Of a stretch of 64,000 bases of DNA, positions 24,429 to 35,260 are shown in pieces. The stretch lies in contig CM054180.1 in assembly GCA_028829895.1 (NCBI GenBank), forward strand, positions 111,527,135 through 111,591,134. The letters are read 5' to 3'. Numbering within the stretch: position 1 is the first letter of the stretch; each line of letters opens with the position of its first letter. The notes under the pieces were generated by a model. That model saw only the letters and a list, made by a program, of their open reading frames with translations, had not been told where the DNA came from and did no database searches. Both the position numbers and the translations under genes were made by a program. This stretch comes from Sinotaia quadrata (taxonomy: Eukaryota; Mollusca; Gastropoda; Architaenioglossa; Viviparidae).

Positions 24429-25538
24429 ATGGCGACATTAAATATGGAACATGTAGAAACTGAATGTCCCATTTGCCATGAAAATTATATCGAGCCGAAA
24501 ATTCTACCTTGCGCTCATTTGTTGTGTCGTAACTGCCTCGTCAGCTGTGTAAAGACAAGTACAGAGGCGAATTGTCCACTCTGTCGCAGCGCCATCTTCG
24601 ACCTCAAGGACAGTAACTCAAAGACCTCGGAAGATCTGGCGGAATGTTTGCCAACTGATCATGCAATGTCTGCAGTAGTAGAGAGTTATAAAATTATTTC
24701 ACAGCGACAAGTGTGTTGCGTACATATTAACACAGATGCCGTGTCACTGTGTCTACATTGTAGTGTCATGCTGTGTCAGTCCTGTGTTGAATATCACCAC
24801 ATACTACCGATAACTTCTTCGCACAAAACAGAAAATTTAGCAACATTGACATCTGAACGATTGGCTGCTTTCCGACAATCGCCATGTTCTGTACATCCCA
24901 ATAAATCATCAAAACTGTTTTGCTCGACTCAGGGCGTTTCTATCTGCCATTTATGCGCTTCATCAAAGCACCGTTCCTGTCAGGAAGTGACAGATCTCAA
25001 TGAAATATTAGAGAAACACAAACAGTCGTTTGAAGAAATGGAAGACAATGTGACAAAAGCAGAATCTGTTCTGAATGAGACTTTGGCGAAATATGAAGAT
25101 TTGGTTGTAAGGTCAGAAGAAGATATGAAGGCTGCTTATAGTAATATAGATTCCATGTTTGATGACCTTATAGTCTCTGTGGATTGTTGTAGAAATAAAT
25201 TGAAGAAAATATTAAAAGATTCAGAGGAAGGTTTAAAGGCAGCAATAGAAGACAGGAAGTCGTATTTAGCACAAAGGATTGGACTCGTGGCGTCACACAA
25301 ACTACTTCTTAAACGCGTACAGCAAACTGCTTCCAGCAGCGTGCAGGTGGCTATGGCAACTATGATCCAAAACCGTGTCAAGGACCTTACCTCTGCTGTA
25401 TCACTACCTTTAGATATGAAGCCAATGGAAATAGCGAAACTGAATATTGACGAGGAGGCAATATCACGTGTGAAGAGTGAACTGGAAAATATAAGTCACA
25501 TGACAGTCATCTCGACAATACGGAACTCGTTTTTACAG
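24429..25538 (+). CDS. gene 3 exon 2: RING, B-boxes, coiled coil
   Basis: The exon encodes 370 codons to the donor TTTACAG|GTGGAC. All eight RING cysteine/histidine ligands are present, but the RING reads LVSCVK where the other copies have SW or NW. B-box 2 reads FCSTQG where the others have FCSTHG or FCSKHG. The open frame runs on past the donor for 80 codons through a (TTTC)n intronic tract; the FLSFFLSFF stretch it encodes is not part of the protein if the conserved donor is used. Confidence 0.85.
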
Positions 25539-25568
25539 GTGGACATTGGAAATTTTAACATAACATTA

Positions 25569-25654
<86 letters not shown>

Positions 25655-27706
25655 TTTCTTTCTTTCTTTCTCTCTTTTCTCCTTCTCCCCTTCCTCCTCC
25701 CTTCCCCTTCCTTTCCTTTCCTTTCCTTTCTTCCTTCCTTCCTTCTTGACTGATTTATTTATTTCCATATATATTGACTGATTGATTGAAAATCTTTTGA
25801 TTTTCATGGTAACTCATGCAGAACCTTTAACAATAAAGTACTCATGGAACACTTTGGCGTTATTAGATTCCGTTGGAAATAAAATTTAAAAAAAATATTC
25901 TTTTTAACAACTGTGATTACGTAGTAGTAATTGTTAATTAGATGACTTGATTAGTTTTCTCTAAGCAATTTTACTTGTTATCTTACAGAATGCCTGGATG
26001 TTTCACGACAAGTGCGGAAGTAACATAGAATTGAACAGTAACAGACAGACTGCGGAGGTGAAAGACAATACATACGGGGAGAACAGACTGGTGATGTCTA
26101 ATGAACCAATGTCTACCAACGATCTGTATGAGGTGACTTCTTATTTTAATCTTGAAATTGGACAACTGATTAAAAGCTGTTTGGGAGGTTGTGTAATCCA
26201 GTACTTCATTACGTTAATGATGAAATCTCAAACGGATAATAAGATACAACTGCTTCCGAAGAATATAAACATATGAAGGTGAATTGTAATGCATTATGAG
26301 ACTACAACACTGCAATATTATTATTATTGTTATTGATAAACGGACTAAACAAATGGTTAAGAAATATCAGTAAATTTATTATAAATTCCTTTTCTAATAA
26401 AGTCGTCCCTTGATTTCAATGACATATGTTTGTGCCACAATAATGCCAACTGCGCTTTTTCGTTGTGTGCCCTTGGTGTTTCACACTTAATGACACTTCA
26501 GCCTGTGTACATGGAAACATCGTCTCATGGTAATCTCGATCAAATAATCTTTCAGTGATTCCTTAAACAGATTTATCTTATGTAGAATCCAAAATATGGT
26601 AATCTGCAGTAGTAACCTCGAAGCAATACATGATTCTGGAACGATAAACACCGGTTATAAAATCAAATATGGTAATACTTGAACAAGGTACTCTACAACG
26701 ATACATTTGAAATTTCTGTTTTATTAAAACGTAATCTCTGCATAGTAACATTCTATTATTCTATTTTTTTTTCCATCAAAGCCTTGTATTCTAATGCCTA
26801 ATTGTGAAACGTGCGAGTTTTCATTCTTTCACCTTTGTCTCAGCAGGAAAATATAATTACTACGTAATGTATTTCATTATTTACTTAAAATATCAGCATC
26901 AAAAAATTTCCATTACACCTTTGAAAAATTGTATTTACCTCAACAATCCTTATTCAGTACGTAGTGGATTTTGTGGTAGCATTGTGGACTGCAGTGTTTG
27001 CTTTATTCTTAATTTAATTCATTATCCCAAACTGGTAGCCTGTACGCCTCTTTACACATTCATTACGTACCAAATGTTTTATATTTTCTTAGTAAACAAA
27101 AATTATATACATTAATTAAATAAATATATAAAGTAATATGACTTTTTCCAACTCATTCTCTTTCGTGACAGTAAACATTACAAATATGATTGGTATGTGA
27201 ATATATCACATATAGTGGAGCATTTTTGATTGCTTTTAAGCGTGCGTGTGTAATTGTTTTCATTCAAGTAACAATCCTTGTTGCAAAATATTTGTAAGAA
27301 ATATATGAACGAATATTAAAAAATATATAAGAATTAAAATCAAATAATTTAATTAAAATATTTCATTTCATTTACCTAGCTAAAAGTGGAGGAAATAGAT
27401 TCCCTGTACAATGCGAATTCTACATTAATTGGAGTTTGTGAAGAGAGCGCACTCTCAGTCCCACTGCCATTTAATTGCAGCGAAATGAAGACTTTTGTCG
27501 GAGTACGAGCATCACATGGCATTCGTCACTATGTAACAGTTGGTCATTTTCTGTAACTAATGTGTGTGTTTATTAAGCAGTTTAAACAAAGTAATATGAG
27601 TCTATGTCTGCAGTTTGAGTGCGAGCGTTCACCCTGCTTTCTGTCAATGTTTGTTTGTGTTTGTGTGTGTGTATGTGTACGTGTTTGTGTGTGTGTGTGT
27701 GTCTGT

Positions 27707-27773
<67 letters not shown>

Positions 27774-30700
27774 AGACGGGAGTTGTGTACGCGCACTTAT
27801 ACACACATAGGTTGAGAAAATAAATACATTATATGCAATTTGTAAATATGTTATATTTATCTTTGACAATGCTTATCGTGATAATAGTTCTTAAATATTA
27901 ATAAAATGGTTTATTCTTTAGCAAAATATTCTTTGAGTCCTGCGTTAATTGTATGCATGGTTTACAGTCCGTCGTATATGAAAATTGTACTTTTGATATA
28001 ATGCTCACATATTATCCTATCTTTCTGTGGAGAATTGAGATGAGGAGTTTTAGATAATGGAAATACTTTGTGTATGATTTAATACATGTTTAATGTCAAT
28101 ATTGATACCGTATAAAATATTACGCCGCCTTCGTCTTCATAGTAATTTCTAATGCTTGCAATGAGTCCAATTTTCAAATTGTGTAACGATTAAAGCCGCA
28201 TTGACTGTTTTATGCTTTGGTTTTCCTAAGAGGTTTTATTTTATTTCATTTTATTTTTTTCATGGGTTTCTGCGTTATGCATTATGTCGATCATTTGTAA
28301 GTAAAGATAGTTTGAAACAGCTAGATAAATTTATCTGAATTATTTCCTTTAGACTAACGAGTACTCCTGTCCTGCCCTAGGAACTGTTAAAGTGGGAAGT
28401 CGTATTGGTGTGATGGTTGATTCATCCCACTCTCTTCACGTGTACGTGGACGGCATAGACCAAGGAGTTATGGCAAAGAATGTGGCACCGCCGTGTTACG
28501 CAGTGTTTGATCTTCTAAATTTCCTCAAAGAAGTTTGTGCATTTTCATTCGGAAAGTTTATATATTTAAAACGAAATTTTTCCATAAGACGGTTTATGAA
28601 TTTTACGTCAGAAAGTTAACATGTTAGAAAACGATATGATATTGTTAGTTGTTGTGTGCACTTTAATTCAAAATGTGAATATTTGTTAAAGAAATTCTAA
28701 CTCGGTGTATTCACTTTTGAATCAGATATTAAGGTTCATTTTATTCCATACTTACCTTATAGATATATTTTACATCACTCTCTAGAATTTTATAGATATA
28801 ATTTAAAATACGAGTTTTCTTTCAGAAATCTTTTGCATTGCAAATCTGCCGAGAATGAATAGAATTCAAGCGTGAATAGAATCCCATGTACACTTTTAAA
28901 TTAAGGAAATATGTATAACCAAAATAAAATGAGTGAATCGCTTCTCTATGTCGGTACAATTTTAAAGTGCTAAATGCCCAAATCTGTTTATTCTAAAAAT
29001 TACCTACACGCACTTTCAACTTTCCTCCCAAAATGCATATTTGCATGCATTTTCGGAAGAGAGTTGAAAGTGCGTGTAGGTAATTTTTACAATTTTTTTT
29101 TCCAGACCGTTACAGTATATTATTTGTTGTTTGGCTGACAATTACAAAAGAAGATTACATATAAGACCAAAAATTCTCTACATGCCAGACTTTGATTCAG
29201 TACAATGGTTTGTCCCTGACTTTGATTCAGTATAGTGGTTTGTCCCTGACTTTGATTCACTATACTAGTCTGTCCCAGACTTTGATTCAGTACAATGGTT
29301 TGTCCCAGACTTTGATTCAGTATAGTGGTTTGTCCTAGACTTTGATTCTGTGTAATGGTTTGTCCCAGTCTTTGATTCTGTGTAATGGTTTGTCCCAGAC
29401 TTTGATTCTGTGTAGGGGTTTGTCCTAGTCTTTGATTCTGTGTAATGGTTGGTCCCAGTCTTTGATTCTGTGTAATGGTTGGTCCCAGTCTTTGATTCCG
29501 TGTAATGGTTGGTCCCTGGCGCATGGCTATTAAACTCTATTTTCATTCACATGCATAAAAAATACATTATTAGTGAACATAATTTATTATCATTGTGCAC
29601 TAATATTACTTATACTTTATCATAGTTAAACAACATGAAACATTCTCCTTTTGTGAAAAAAAAACATAGCAGTTGAGTAAACAATTAACTGAAAAGGAAT
29701 ATTAATAAATTACACATTTATTATTTCATAATCTCGCTTGAATGCAAAAAGAGAGATTAGCATAGAAAACTTGCACAAAAACTGTGATGCGTTAGGCTTC
29801 AGTTTGCATACTTATTTGCGAAGGACAATATTGTACACAACATGAATGCAATAAGCAGCGGTACGGTTAGATAGACCAACATTTATTCATAATTTTATGA
29901 TTAATATTTAACTAATGAAATGCTAATGCCTTTCCTGTATTCATCTGGAAGGATACTGACTATTAGATTGTGACTTGTTTAAGTACACATTTCCGTACAT
30001 AGTCATTTTTTCAGACCTGTTTTAAATTGTTACAGTACGAAAAACAATTTGAATATGATACAAGATATCCGATATTTGACTATGTTTTGTGACATAATTC
30101 AACTATTTTACTTGAATAATTTGTAGCATAACTACCTTACACCTTTCCAAGAACATTACAAAATCTAGATCTGCCCTCTCGGTGACTTGTTCCTAAAGTT
30201 GAATCATTCCAAAACTTATTCATAGGTGCACGCAATTTACTTGATATTATTTATAAATCGATTTTCAAGAGCATTGTTCTGGGTGAAATGCCTGCTGTCT
30301 GAATCCTCTAATTAGTTAAGTCGTATCAATATTCATTTTAACAGTTTCCTTATGTGTGTACTGATTCCTATTGCATTAATCATTAAATTACAGCTGCGTT
30401 CGATTTACCTGCTGTAACATTACAGTGCAAAGATTGGGATAGCAGGACTGAACACTTATGAACATGTCCGAACACGTCTGACATTAATGAATGTAATTGA
30501 ATATGACAGAACACAGTTCATCATAAGTGAACTTGATTTGTAGTAGTGAACTTATTTGAACTGAAATGACATGACTGACCACTGAACAACAATACACACG
30601 ATTGGTGTTCAGTGATGTTTATAATTGTAACAAGCAAATATGGTCAAACATATCAAGACTGAACTTGTCTAAACTCTCCTGAACACTTTTGAATATGGGT

Positions 30701-31008
30701 AACTGTATCTGATCACTTCTCAATAAATCTGAACAATATGAGGACTAAGTACAACTGATCAAGAATAAATGATTTCATCGAAAACATTGATCAAGAGCAA
30801 GAATGGATATGTTTTTATTTTTATTATATTTAAAAATATTTACCTGTTTTCGTTATATAAGTTACATGATTTACTACTTTGCCTCTGGGGAATTATGATG
30901 AAAATTTGTTCTTTTACTGCTTCGTAAAACCCTTTCATTATCTTTGCAGGTATCTACACTTCCTGTATCGTCTCCCCAATGATCTACATAAAAGCAGGAA
31001 GAATATAA
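24429..31008 (+). CDS. gene 3: TRIM-like RING/B-box/coiled-coil-NHR protein, altered key residues
   Basis: Exons are 24429-25538, 25989-26132, 27380-27502, 28353-28536 and 30950-31008, about 539 aa. Introns 1-5 are 787, 450, 1247, 850 and 2413 bp. Two positions expected to matter for E3 function are changed: the RING Trp at residue 40 is Cys, and a B-box 2 zinc-binding His (residue 168) is Gln. Exon 6 has lost over 20 bp and ends early. The reading frame through all exons is otherwise open, so this may be a weakened or non-catalytic member rather than a dead gene. Confidence 0.65.
25561..25745. repeat. polypyrimidine simple repeat (TCTA)n(TTTC)n(CCTT)n
   Basis: About 185 bp of pure pyrimidine on the + strand with nested TCTA, CTTT and TTCC units, in intron 2 of gene 3, 22 bp after the donor. 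The other copies have only TTCTTTCTTTTG here, so it expanded in this unit. Such tracts can form triplex (H-) DNA. Confidence 0.9.
25989..26132 (+). CDS. gene 3 exon 3 (NHR segment 1)
   Basis: The exon is 144 bp, phase 0/0. It reads [24 protein letters not shown], variable patch [24 protein letters not shown]. The donor is GAG|GTGACT. Confidence 0.75.
27380..27502 (+). CDS. gene 3 exon 4 (NHR segment 2)
   Basis: The exon is 123 bp, phase 0/0, with donor GGA|GTACGA. It reads LKVEEID, patch [23 protein letters not shown], patch [11 protein letters not shown]. Confidence 0.7.
27655..27771. repeat. (TG)n microsatellite in intron 4 of gene 3
   Basis: About 115 bp of TG with TTTG and TATG interruptions in its first half, at the same place as in the other units. 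Confidence 0.9.
28353..28536 (+). CDS. gene 3 exon 5 (NHR segment 3)
   Basis: The exon is 184 bp. It reads [62 protein letters not shown] replaces K in VDGKD, which moves it closer to the usual NHR turn (NGxDQGV). P follows A in NVAPP. Confidence 0.75.
28995..29088. repeat. 94-bp hairpin with perfect 27-bp arms
   Basis: The left arm at 28995-29021 (AAAAATTACCTACACGCACT...) and the right arm at 29062-29088 are exact reverse complements. The inner bases are also partly complementary (CCAAAATGCA against TGCATTTTCGG), leaving a small loop. It lies in intron 5 of gene 3. Gene 4 has a worn form of the right arm only (about 41170-41220), so the left arm arose later in this copy. Confidence 0.8.
29187..29522. 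repeat. 30-bp minisatellite, about 11 copies
   Basis: The unit is about 30 bp, GACTTTGATTCAGTATAATG followed by GTTTGTCCCA. The same place has about two copies in gene 2 (15640-15700) and one in gene 4 (about 41320). It sits in intron 5 of gene 3. The unit length is a multiple of three, which explains open frames through it on the minus strand; they are not taken as genes. Confidence 0.9.
30950..31008 (+). CDS. gene 3 exon 6 (shortened C-terminus)
   Basis: After CTTTGCAG the frame reads [14 protein letters not shown] and then AGRI and TAA at 31006-31008. Relative to genes 4 and 5, about 23 bp (CTTCTGTTCAGTGACCCAGA and neighbours) are deleted, joining ATAAAA to GCAGGAAGAAT. Confidence 0.5.
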
Positions 31009-31042
31009 TCAGCTGGTCGTATTGCGAATAATATTATTATTA

Positions 31043-31100
31043 TTAATGAAACGATTAAAAATACTTATTTGTCAATAAGTATTTTTAATCGTTTCATTAA
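31043..31100. repeat. perfect 25-bp inverted repeat with 8-bp loop
   Basis: Arms 31043-31067 and 31076-31100 are exact reverse complements around the loop TTTGTCAA. The right arm is the ancestral sequence, also found in genes 2 and 4 (AAGTATT...TTTCATTAAG). The left arm replaces ordinary 3'-flank sequence, as expected from a template-switch (snap-back) event. It lies in the predicted 3' UTR, 35 bp after the stop and about 45 bp before AATAAA. Confidence 0.85.
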
Positions 31101-31144
31101 GAGTACAATAGCATTTCGATCATATCCTATTTTCGTTTAGAGTT

Positions 31145-31150
31145 AATAAA
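31145..31150 (+). terminator. poly(A) signal of gene 3
   Basis: AATAAA in AGAGTTAATAAATTATG; one base differs from GAGTCAATAAA in the other units. Confidence 0.55.
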
Positions 31151-31210
31151 TTATGTTTACTTTCTCCGTATCTCCATATTCTCTCCACTCTCTTATCACA
31201 TTATTCGATT

Positions 31211-31258
31211 GTGTGTGTGTGTGTGTGTGTGCGTGCGTACATGTGTGTGTGCGTGCGT

Positions 31259-31350
<92 letters not shown>
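31211..31350. repeat. (TG)n microsatellite downstream of gene 3
   Basis: About 140 bp, the longest TG tract in the window, with a GTGCGTGCGTACATG interruption near its start. Confidence 0.9.
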
Positions 31351-31354
<4 letters not shown>

Positions 31355-31460
31355 CCAAAACCGTAACGTGCCGTACAAGTTGTAAGATGTAGCAATTATA
31401 GAAACAGCTAACAATAAAATACTTTTGAATATTTTAAAGTAGAAATAATCAAACAAAACC

Positions 31461-31847
31461 GTGACGCTAATATTAAAGCTAATATATATTCAACTGCTCT
31501 ATAAAAAGAATTTGTTTAAATGGTACATGCGCTTAATACTAGATAAAAAGAGGGCAGACAGTTACGCACACACATATGCAATTCAAAAAATGCATGCACA
31601 AATTAAACAGATTTACAAAGTAAAAAATAGCCAAGATCTAACTTACCCAGCCGTTTTCAGATTAAGACTATATTCAACACTTCTAAAACACAAGATTTCA
31701 GTTCAAACAAAAACATGCAATCACTGTAGAGCAGAAAAAACTATTCAGCACTTCCAATTGCACTGTCCACTATACATTGAAGAAAGAGAAAACATTCATC
31801 GACACCACAAATCTCTTAAAAATCCCGCTCTCCAGACAATTATTTAA
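31461..31847 (+). mobile_element. 3' fragment of a non-LTR retrotransposon (LINE)
   Basis: An open frame of about 128 codons has the C-terminal signature of many LINE reverse transcriptases: PAVFRLRLYSTLLKHKIS, then C-x2-C ... H-x4-C as CNHC and HFQLHCPLYIEER. No reverse transcriptase motif survives, and the frame stops at 31847 (TAA). The clade cannot be fixed from this piece. It is 5'-truncated, as usual for dead LINE copies, and lies just after a TG tract, which may mark its insertion site. Confidence 0.65.
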
Positions 31848-32573
31848 TCCACAGAGAAAATAATACGGAAAGCACCCATCAATTTCCTTACAGAGACAAA
31901 CACAATACACGTTCTCTAAAACATTTTCGGTAGTTACTTAAAAAAACAAATAAATAAACTAAACTAATAAAAGAAACACACAGCCCCACCGTCATTACAA
32001 GAAACTAACCACCTGAACATGAACTATAACAAGTAGAAACCCATTTCAGAATAAGGTGTGAAGAGGAAATCCTCCAGGAATAAATCAAGACACAGAACAT
32101 CAACAGATGAAAATTCTATTGCTGTTCCTGTGAGGAAAGAAGTTATTGGGGAAAAATAGTAGATAATAAACAATAACTGCATTATAACAATGTAAATTTA
32201 CTCAAGACACTTATTGTTTTAGAAGTATTGTACATAAATGTATACGATCTAAAATACAATATTTTATTTACAGATATGTATTACGCAGAAGTTTATAATA
32301 CGATTTTCCTCCCGAAATACCAGTTACAACCCACTTTCTAAGGCTGGTTCACGAACTACAACATTAGAAGATTTTACATTTTCCGTTTAATATGGACATA
32401 TGTACATAACACAAATATAAATGGCTATTAATCACCAGAGAACACACGTTCCTTGTGTTAGCAATCATTATCAAGGAATTTACTATAATGAAACGTTTTG
32501 TGATGAATTGATTATATTATAGTAATGAGTCTATTCCACTTAGACACACGCACGCACGCACGCACACACACAC

Positions 32574-32670
32574 ACACACACATTCACATGTTTTGTTTAT
32601 TTCAAACACACATTCACATGTTTTGTTTATTTCAAACACATATTCACATGTTTTGTTTATTTCAAACACA
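32574..32670. repeat. 30-bp tandem repeat, three copies
   Basis: Three nearly perfect copies of CACACATTCACATGTTTTGT followed by TTATTTCAAA; the third differs by one base. Confidence 0.9.
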
Positions 32671-32771
32671 CATACATACACACACGATGTTCCTATGAGC
32701 TACCTTCTTGCAGTGATGTCTCATTCGCTCTTATGAATTAATAATAAAACATAATCAATGAAACATTTTAC

Positions 32772-32775
<4 letters not shown>

Positions 32776-32823
<48 letters not shown>
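32776..32823. repeat. (CA)n microsatellite
   Basis: About 24 uninterrupted CA repeats. Confidence 0.9.
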
Positions 32824-32825
<2 letters not shown>

Positions 32826-33104
32826 TAATTTTACACGTATACGACTTACTCGTCTAACTCCATCTGACAGACACTTTATATTGGCCTCAGACGAACTTAC
32901 ACGTAATTCTACGAATTTCAAGTAAAATGCTCCTGGATCCTGAGCAAATTTACCTTTGTTTAGTACTTACAATTCTTCATGTCCTTCAGGATATTTCTTT
33001 ACTTCGAGGAATTTCGATCTGACTAAAATTTATCTATAACCACCTCTCCCACGTACCTCAAACATCAGTTAGATCCCCATCTAAGTACATATGATACCCC
33101 CCCA

Positions 33105-33213
33105 CACTTGAATGACAAAGGTCATGGAATTCCCGTTCTGTATATGCACCAAGACGTCTAATGCGAAACAAATCGCTGCGACTGTCCTTGTCACATGATC
33201 CATCACATATGGT
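33105..33213 (-). promoter_or_regulatory. inverted partial copy of the exon 1/promoter block
   Basis: Read on the minus strand this gives CCATATGTGATGGATCATGTG, ACAAGGACAGTCGCAGCGATTT, ATTAGACGTC and GAATTCCATGACCTTTGTCATTCAAGTG, matching 35138-35247 of the gene 4 block nearly base for base. It stops before the CACAG|GTAATG donor. It faces away from gene 4, about 2 kb upstream of the intact copy. GCCAT has become GCGAT. If active it would start transcription leftward toward gene 3's 3' end. Confidence 0.75.
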
Positions 33214-34299
33214 AATATGTCTGACTTTTAAGAATGAATAAAATTAAGCCCCCCCCCCCACACCAATTATATATAATCATTCTTTGTTTAAATATAGAAG
33301 TGAAAGTGTAACATAACAAAACCTATTTAATACAATAAAAGATAATAATAAAATATTATATAATAAATGTAGTCTACCTAATTTTACCTTTATAAATCAG
33401 TAAAATCACCTGCCCAGTGTTTATGTATGATGACTGAGTAGTCTCTCTTTGTGTCCTGGCATGTACTGTAAACTGTTGAAAGTAGTCACTGTGCTGTCTA
33501 GTTTATTTGACAGGTGAATACACAACATTGACAGTCAGCCAAATGAATTCATGTCATGCTGCACTGTGGCTGGACTGGTCAAAGTGTCAATGAAGAATTT
33601 GGCTGGAGACTTTAATGAGGAATTTGATGAAATTGAAAATAATAATAAATAATTGTATGACGAATGCAGATTAGAAGAATGAATAATGAATGCTTTGCAT
33701 GCACATGTACTCTTTCTATTCATAGCCAGGTAAAAACAGAACTGTTCATTTTGACAGTGACTGATTTTATGTATGTGTATATGGAATTGCTTCCATTGTT
33801 CTACCAGGAAGAATAGGTCCTTCTGCTTTTCTGGCACAGGTAAGGGCAAGAGTCATGTTCCCATTATTTTTCATTTCTCGAGTGGGGAATAATTGTCCAC
33901 ACAAAGAGACATGTGATTGCTTTGACAGCTCTTTGAATTTCTTGCAAACAATGTTGCTCCACTCAGGGCCAGTATATTAATGTTTCAGTTAATTATGTAG
34001 AGTGAGTGTAGCAGCAGCCAAGACAGATGGGTGCATTTGATTGGTATAGCTGATGACTATGCTACCTAGTGCTGATTACATAATCACATAGATATCACTA
34101 GATTGTCCTGTCCAACTCTCTAACTAACAATTAGTGGTTTCAGTTCACTTCATAACATATCTTAACAAACAGGTAAGAAAGAAATCTCAAAAGCCGAATG
34201 AGACTGGTACTTAATTAATTTGGAAGATTAAATAATTAATAAAATATAATAATTTATTATTACTTCTGTCTTTTGCATTTTGGGTGTTACTTTCTGCTA

Positions 34300-34450
34300 A
34301 ACTTTTGTATATTGTAGTTTCCTTTGCTATACTTTGAAAAATTGTACTATACTGCATTTTACTAATTTTATTGTAATATGCTGTGCAATACTTTGCTATA
34401 TTGTAAAATGCTTTGCTAAAATGTAATACACTGTGTTATACTTTGATATA
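34300..34450. repeat. about 30-bp minisatellite (TATTGTAATATGCTGTGCAA type)
   Basis: Degenerate copies of the unit also seen at 46676-46920. Confidence 0.6.
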
Positions 34451-35062
34451 CTGTAAGATAAAAAAATGTACTCCTGAACGAGAGTGTTATTTTAAAATCA
34501 AAATGAATAATGATATAAACAATAAAATTTGAAACATCATTTTCTGTTGCTCTCTTTGTCTTCAGGACATGCAATCATTCGTTTAAAAGTATAGCAATTG
34601 TGGAGTGGAATCTTTATCATCTTCCGATTTGTTGTCATCGCCTTGTTTGTTTATTTTGGTTTCTTCTTGACAGCACGACTATAGAAGTAACAAGTCCGAG
34701 ATGTAGTTATTATTATCTTCACGTGAACTGCTCAATGCATTTTTTTGAAAAGGGATTTTGGTGCCTGTTGAGTTTATAAAAATTAATTAATTTTTAAAAT
34801 GGTTTTATACTTTTATAATTCACGCTGAGAAATTATAAAAAGCTCGTGCTAAAACTTATAAATAAAATGGGAATCCACTTTCTTTATATCAATTCCTGTA
34901 TTCCTACAAAGATAGTTTTAACATGATCTCCAAATTCCTCTCTATCCCCTCTCTCCCTATCTCTATCTACACTGTTTCGTTATTTGTGTTTGACAGTATT
35001 TTAGATAAATAACTTATCTAGCCATGTATATTCACATTAACATTTAATCATTAATTGGTACA

Positions 35063-35260
35063 TTTAGTTTAGTTTTAAGGGGGATAACATTTTCGAATCA
35101 ATTTTGTTATGACGTACCTAATCTCCCTTCGGTGGCCACATGTGACGGATCATGTGACAAGGACAGTCGCAGCCATTTGTATTTCATTAGACGTCATGGT
35201 GAACACACAGAACGAGAATTCCATGACCTTTGTCATTCAAGTGTCGTCATACTGTCACAG
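35063..35260 (+). promoter_or_regulatory. promoter-like block and non-coding exon 1 of gene 4
   Basis: It has GGGGGATAACATTTTCG, TGACGTACCTAAT, CACATGTGAC and a second CATGTGAC, AGTCGCAGCCATTTG and the donor TACTGTCACAG|GTAATG at 35260/35261. Both E-box-like sites are kept. Two in-frame upstream ATGs lie at 35196 and 35223. Confidence 0.55.

Larger units (their letters stand above)
31151..35062. other. intergenic region between genes 3 and 4
   Basis: It holds a TG tract (31211-31350), a LINE 3' fragment (31461-31847) with tail sequence to about 32300, a 30-bp triplet repeat (32574-32670), a CA tract (32776-32823), unmatched sequence (32830-33100), an inverted copy of the exon 1 block (33105-33213), and unit-type sequence from 33220 with a 30-bp minisatellite (34300-34450). 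No host gene is seen. Confidence 0.6.

Noticed and set aside
25539..25781. Low-complexity C-terminal extension (FLSFF repeats) of the gene 3 RING exon
   Set aside because: It is encoded by an intronic (TTTC)n tract beyond a splice donor conserved in all copies.
29120..29546. Minus-strand frames with 10-residue repeats
   Set aside because: They are produced by a 30-bp minisatellite whose period is a multiple of three; single copies in other units keep no frame.
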